Assembly (NCBI GenBank): GCA_964437415.1
Contig: CAYTGN010000005.1
Span: 62,001 to 126,000 of the forward strand
From: CADEDV01 sp964437415
GTDB taxonomy: Bacteria > Bacteroidota > Bacteroidia > Chitinophagales > Chitinophagaceae
Reading direction: 5' to 3'
Length of the DNA: 64,000 nt
In this document: piece by piece, positions 61,973 to 64,000 of the stretch
Layout: every line of letters begins with the position of its first letter
Numbering within the stretch: position 1 is the first letter of the stretch
The notes under the pieces: model-generated
Told to the model about the DNA's origin: nothing
Database searches by the model: none
The model's input: the letters and a program-made list of their open reading frames with translations, nothing else
Translations under genes and position numbers: made by a program

Positions 61973-62977
61973 ATGCAGTCTATAAAATATTATACAAACT
62001 GGAAGAGTGCCGCTGCCGGGATATGCCTGTTGGCCGGCATATCCTTTATCTCGTTGCCGGGTTGCAGTTCTCCAAAAAAACTTGCAGGAAAGCAGGAACG
62101 TATCCCCCTGCTGATCATTGACGGCTTCAGTAACCACGACTGGAAACAAACCACTGCCGTGACAAAATGGATACTGGAGAAAAGCAATCTTTTCGCTGTA
62201 GATGTCAGTACCGTTCCCACCGATAGCATTCAAAAAGAATCCTGGCAGCCGGATTTTTCAAAATACAGTGTCATTATCCAGAACAGCAACAATTACGGGC
62301 AATGGCATTTAAAATGGCCAAGACCGGCTGAAATAAAACTGGAAGAATATGTGAAAAATGGCGGTGGTCTTTATATACTGCATTCCGCCAACAATGCTTT
62401 TCCTCATTGGGAAGAATATGAAAAAATGATCGGCCTCGGCTGGCGGCCCAAAACCTTTGGCTATGCGCTGGAGATTGGTCCCGATAAAAATATCATCCGC
62501 ATTCCTCCCGGGGAAGGCAACAATACGGCGCATGGCGCCAGGTTCAATGCGGTTGTTCAGATACTCAACCGCCATCCCGTCAATGAAGGTTATCCTGCTG
62601 CCTGGCAAACGGCCAATACGGAGCTGTATAATTTTCCGAGAGGGCTAGCCGAAAATCTTACGGTCCTCTCCTATGCCTACGACAGCACCGGCACAAAACG
62701 CCAGTGGCCTTTTGAGTGGTTGGTCAGTTATGGCAAAGGATGGGTGTATAATTCCAGCTTAGGGCACCTGTGGAAAGGAGATATTTATCCACCCGGATAC
62801 CGCTGCATCGGGTTTCAGACAACTATGATACGGGTGGCAGAATGGCTGGCGACCCGCAAAGTAACTTACCCGGTTCCTCCAGATTTCCCAACAAAAAATG
62901 CAACTAGCCTGAAAAGTGAAGAAGAGTTTTTATCCGGGATAAAGAACGAATCATCAAAGCAAGTATCAACACAATAA
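61973..62977 (+). CDS. ThuA-domain lipoprotein
   Basis: A 334-residue lipoprotein (lipobox SLPGC, Cys31) with a ThuA-like glutamine-amidotransferase-fold domain. Visible elements are RIPLLIIDGFSNHDWKQTTAVTKWILEKS at the N-terminus, YSVIIQNSNN, LEEYVKNGGGLYILHSANNAFPHWEEYEKMIGLGWR, and GKGWVYNSSLGHLWKGD near residue 255. ThuA-family proteins are linked to oxidised (3-keto) disaccharide metabolism, where ThuB, a Gfo/Idh/MocA dehydrogenase, makes the keto sugar. Here the domain lies between esterases, about 13 kb from the secreted Gfo/Idh/MocA genes. Exact role unknown. Confidence 0.85.
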   Translation: MQSIKYYTNWKSAAAGICLLAGISFISLPGCSSPKKLAGKQERIPLLIIDGFSNHDWKQTTAVTKWILEKSNLFAVDVSTVPTDSIQKESWQPDFSKYSVIIQNSNNYGQWHLKWPRPAEIKLEEYVKNGGGLYILHSANNAFPHWEEYEKMIGLGWRPKTFGYALEIGPDKNIIRIPPGEGNNTAHGARFNAVVQILNRHPVNEGYPAAWQTANTELYNFPRGLAENLTVLSYAYDSTGTKRQWPFEWLVSYGKGWVYNSSLGHLWKGDIYPPGYRCIGFQTTMIRVAEWLATRKVTYPVPPDFPTKNATSLKSEEEFLSGIKNESSKQVSTQ

Positions 62978-62991
62978 ATATTTTTTTCGCT

Positions 62992-64000
62992 ATGAAAGAA
63001 AGGATATACATAATAATGCTTTTGTTGCTCACAGGCCTGCTGGCCGAAGCACAAAGAGCACCGCTGATCAGTTCACCGGAAGTGCATGCCGATAATACCA
63101 TTACGTTCCGGTATTATTCCCGCTCAGCACAGTCTGTTGCTGTAAGCGGTGAAATGCTGCCTGGTCGTTTTGCCTTAACAAAAGACACATCCGGTGTGTG
63201 GTCGGTTACCGTAGGCCCGGTTACACCCGATATTTATCCTTATAGTTTCTGGGTGGATAGTGTGCAGCTTGCCGATCCGAACAATACCTACATTTTTGCC
63301 AATGAACGTTTCAAACGCAGTATTGTGGATGTGCCGGGCAGCACCGCATTGATACATTCCCTGCAAAATGTTCCGCATGGAAAGATCAATTACCGTTATT
63401 ACAAATCCGCCAGGCTGCAAACCACCCGCCAGATGCTGGTGTATACACCACCGGGTTTTGATGCCAGCGGGAAAACCAAATACCCGGTACTCTACCTCAT
63501 CCATGGTGGTTCCGACACAGAAGAAACATGGACAAAAGTGGGCCGTGCCAATTTTATTGCCGACAATCTCATTGCACAGGGTAAAGCAAAACCAATGATC
63601 ATTGTGATGCCCTATGGCAATGTGCGGCCAAAGCCCATGCCTGACTTCACTAAAGACGTGGTGAATGATATCATACCTTTTATTGAATCCAATTACCCGG
63701 TTATTGCAAACAGCAGCGGCCGGGCTGTCGCCGGTTTTTCTGTAGGCGGTGGTCAAACGTTGAATATCGGGCTGACCAACACAGACAAGTTTGCCTGGAT
63801 ATGTTCTTATGCACCATTTACAGCAACAGAAGAATTCAATAAGAATTTTTCCAACTGGAATCCAGATGCGGCTAAGATCAACAGCCAGTTAAAATTATTT
63901 ACAATCAGTGTGGGCACTGAAGACTTTTTATATGAAAGTGTAAAGAAGAACATAGCCCTGTTTGAGGAAAAGAAGATCAAAGTAAAACCCTTTATTGTTC
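62992..64000 (+). CDS. CE1-like esterase 4, cut by the right edge
   Basis: The first 336 residues of a secreted esterase (signal peptide ending AEAQ). It begins RAPLISSPEVHADNTITFRYYSRSAQSVAVSG with the same CBM48/E-set domain as esterases 2 and 3, then QMLVYTPPGFDASGKTKYPVLYLIHGGSDTEETW. The nucleophile is S250 in AVAGFSVGGG. The final His (expected in a GGHTW motif) is beyond the window. Residues to the edge match the family throughout, so there is no sign of a broken gene. It begins 15 nt after ThuA. Confidence 0.88.
   Translation, partial: MKERIYIIMLLLLTGLLAEAQRAPLISSPEVHADNTITFRYYSRSAQSVAVSGEMLPGRFALTKDTSGVWSVTVGPVTPDIYPYSFWVDSVQLADPNNTYIFANERFKRSIVDVPGSTALIHSLQNVPHGKINYRYYKSARLQTTRQMLVYTPPGFDASGKTKYPVLYLIHGGSDTEETWTKVGRANFIADNLIAQGKAKPMIIVMPYGNVRPKPMPDFTKDVVNDIIPFIESNYPVIANSSGRAVAGFSVGGGQTLNIGLTNTDKFAWICSYAPFTATEEFNKNFSNWNPDAAKINSQLKLFTISVGTEDFLYESVKKNIALFEEKKIKVKPFIV

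Noticed and set aside
1..64000. CRISPR arrays, insertion sequences, tRNA or rRNA genes, prophage parts
   Set aside because: No regularly spaced repeats, transposase or integrase motifs, or tRNA-like cloverleaf sequences were noticed on reading both strands; a dedicated search (for example tRNAscan or ISfinder) was not possible.

Overview
The window looks like a Bacteroidota chromosome, most likely Chitinophagaceae or a close relative in Chitinophagales. This rests on the SusC/SusD pair, many SPII lipoproteins, candidate promoters of the TTG-N19-TAnnTTTG type, the UpxY-type antiterminator, and polysaccharide-utilisation control by LacI-family repressors instead of a hybrid two-component system. 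No rRNA, tRNA, CRISPR array, insertion sequence or phage gene was seen. Coding density is high and nearly every gene is assignable to a family.

Region 1 (1-18,330, + strand, visibly AT-rich) is an exopolysaccharide/capsule locus. It starts inside a tyrosine autokinase of the Wzc/CpsD type. A terminator-like inverted repeat and a structured leader come next, then an UpxY/NusG-like antiterminator, a Wzx flippase, a Wzy-like polymerase and at least seven glycosyltransferases (GT4, GT2, GT-D-like, GT8-like, GT26). An FdtA/FdtB pair makes a 3-amino-3,6-dideoxyhexose. A Gfo/Idh/MocA dehydrogenase, an aldo-keto-reductase-like protein of unknown function and an AsnB-type amidotransferase follow. The locus closes with the initiating polyprenyl-phosphate sugar transferase.

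Region 2 (18,335-31,000, - strand) reads susC-susD-GH10 xylanase-xylB-xylA-sodium/sugar symporter-uxuA. It takes up xylan fragments, cuts them, and feeds xylose and glucuronate into central metabolism. Two strong stem-loops (25,841-25,873 and 24,070-24,097) probably step down expression along the operon.

Region 3 (31,342 to the right edge, + strand) diverges from region 2. It starts with two tandem paralogous LacI regulators, each preceded by the same 14-bp operator TGCAACCGATTGCA. The first copy overlaps the -33 element of the candidate susC promoter. Then come GH67 and GH115 alpha-glucuronidases, an SDR, GH43, GH3 with a PA14 insert, and GH51. Next is a periplasmic module of unknown biochemistry (DUF6807/PmoA-like protein, Tat-exported Gfo/Idh/MocA protein, double-cupin protein, Gfo/Idh-like lipoprotein). 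It is followed by a HAD protein, araB-araD-galM-araA, a SASA-type acetylesterase, a second GH51, four CE1-like esterases (the last cut by the edge) and a ThuA-domain lipoprotein.

Together regions 2 and 3 form a near self-contained locus for acetylated and feruloylated (4-O-methyl)glucurono-arabinoxylan. Esterases strip acetyl and feruloyl groups, GH67/GH115 remove glucuronate, GH51/GH43 remove arabinose, and GH10/GH3/GH43 break the backbone. XylAB, AraABD and UxuA handle the monosaccharides. UxaC, UxuB and the KDG enzymes are not in the window. The most unusual parts are the secreted oxidoreductase module plus ThuA, the duplicated LacI/operator arrangement, the GH10 split by an internal CBM, the HAD protein with a DxN motif, and the amplified esterase array.
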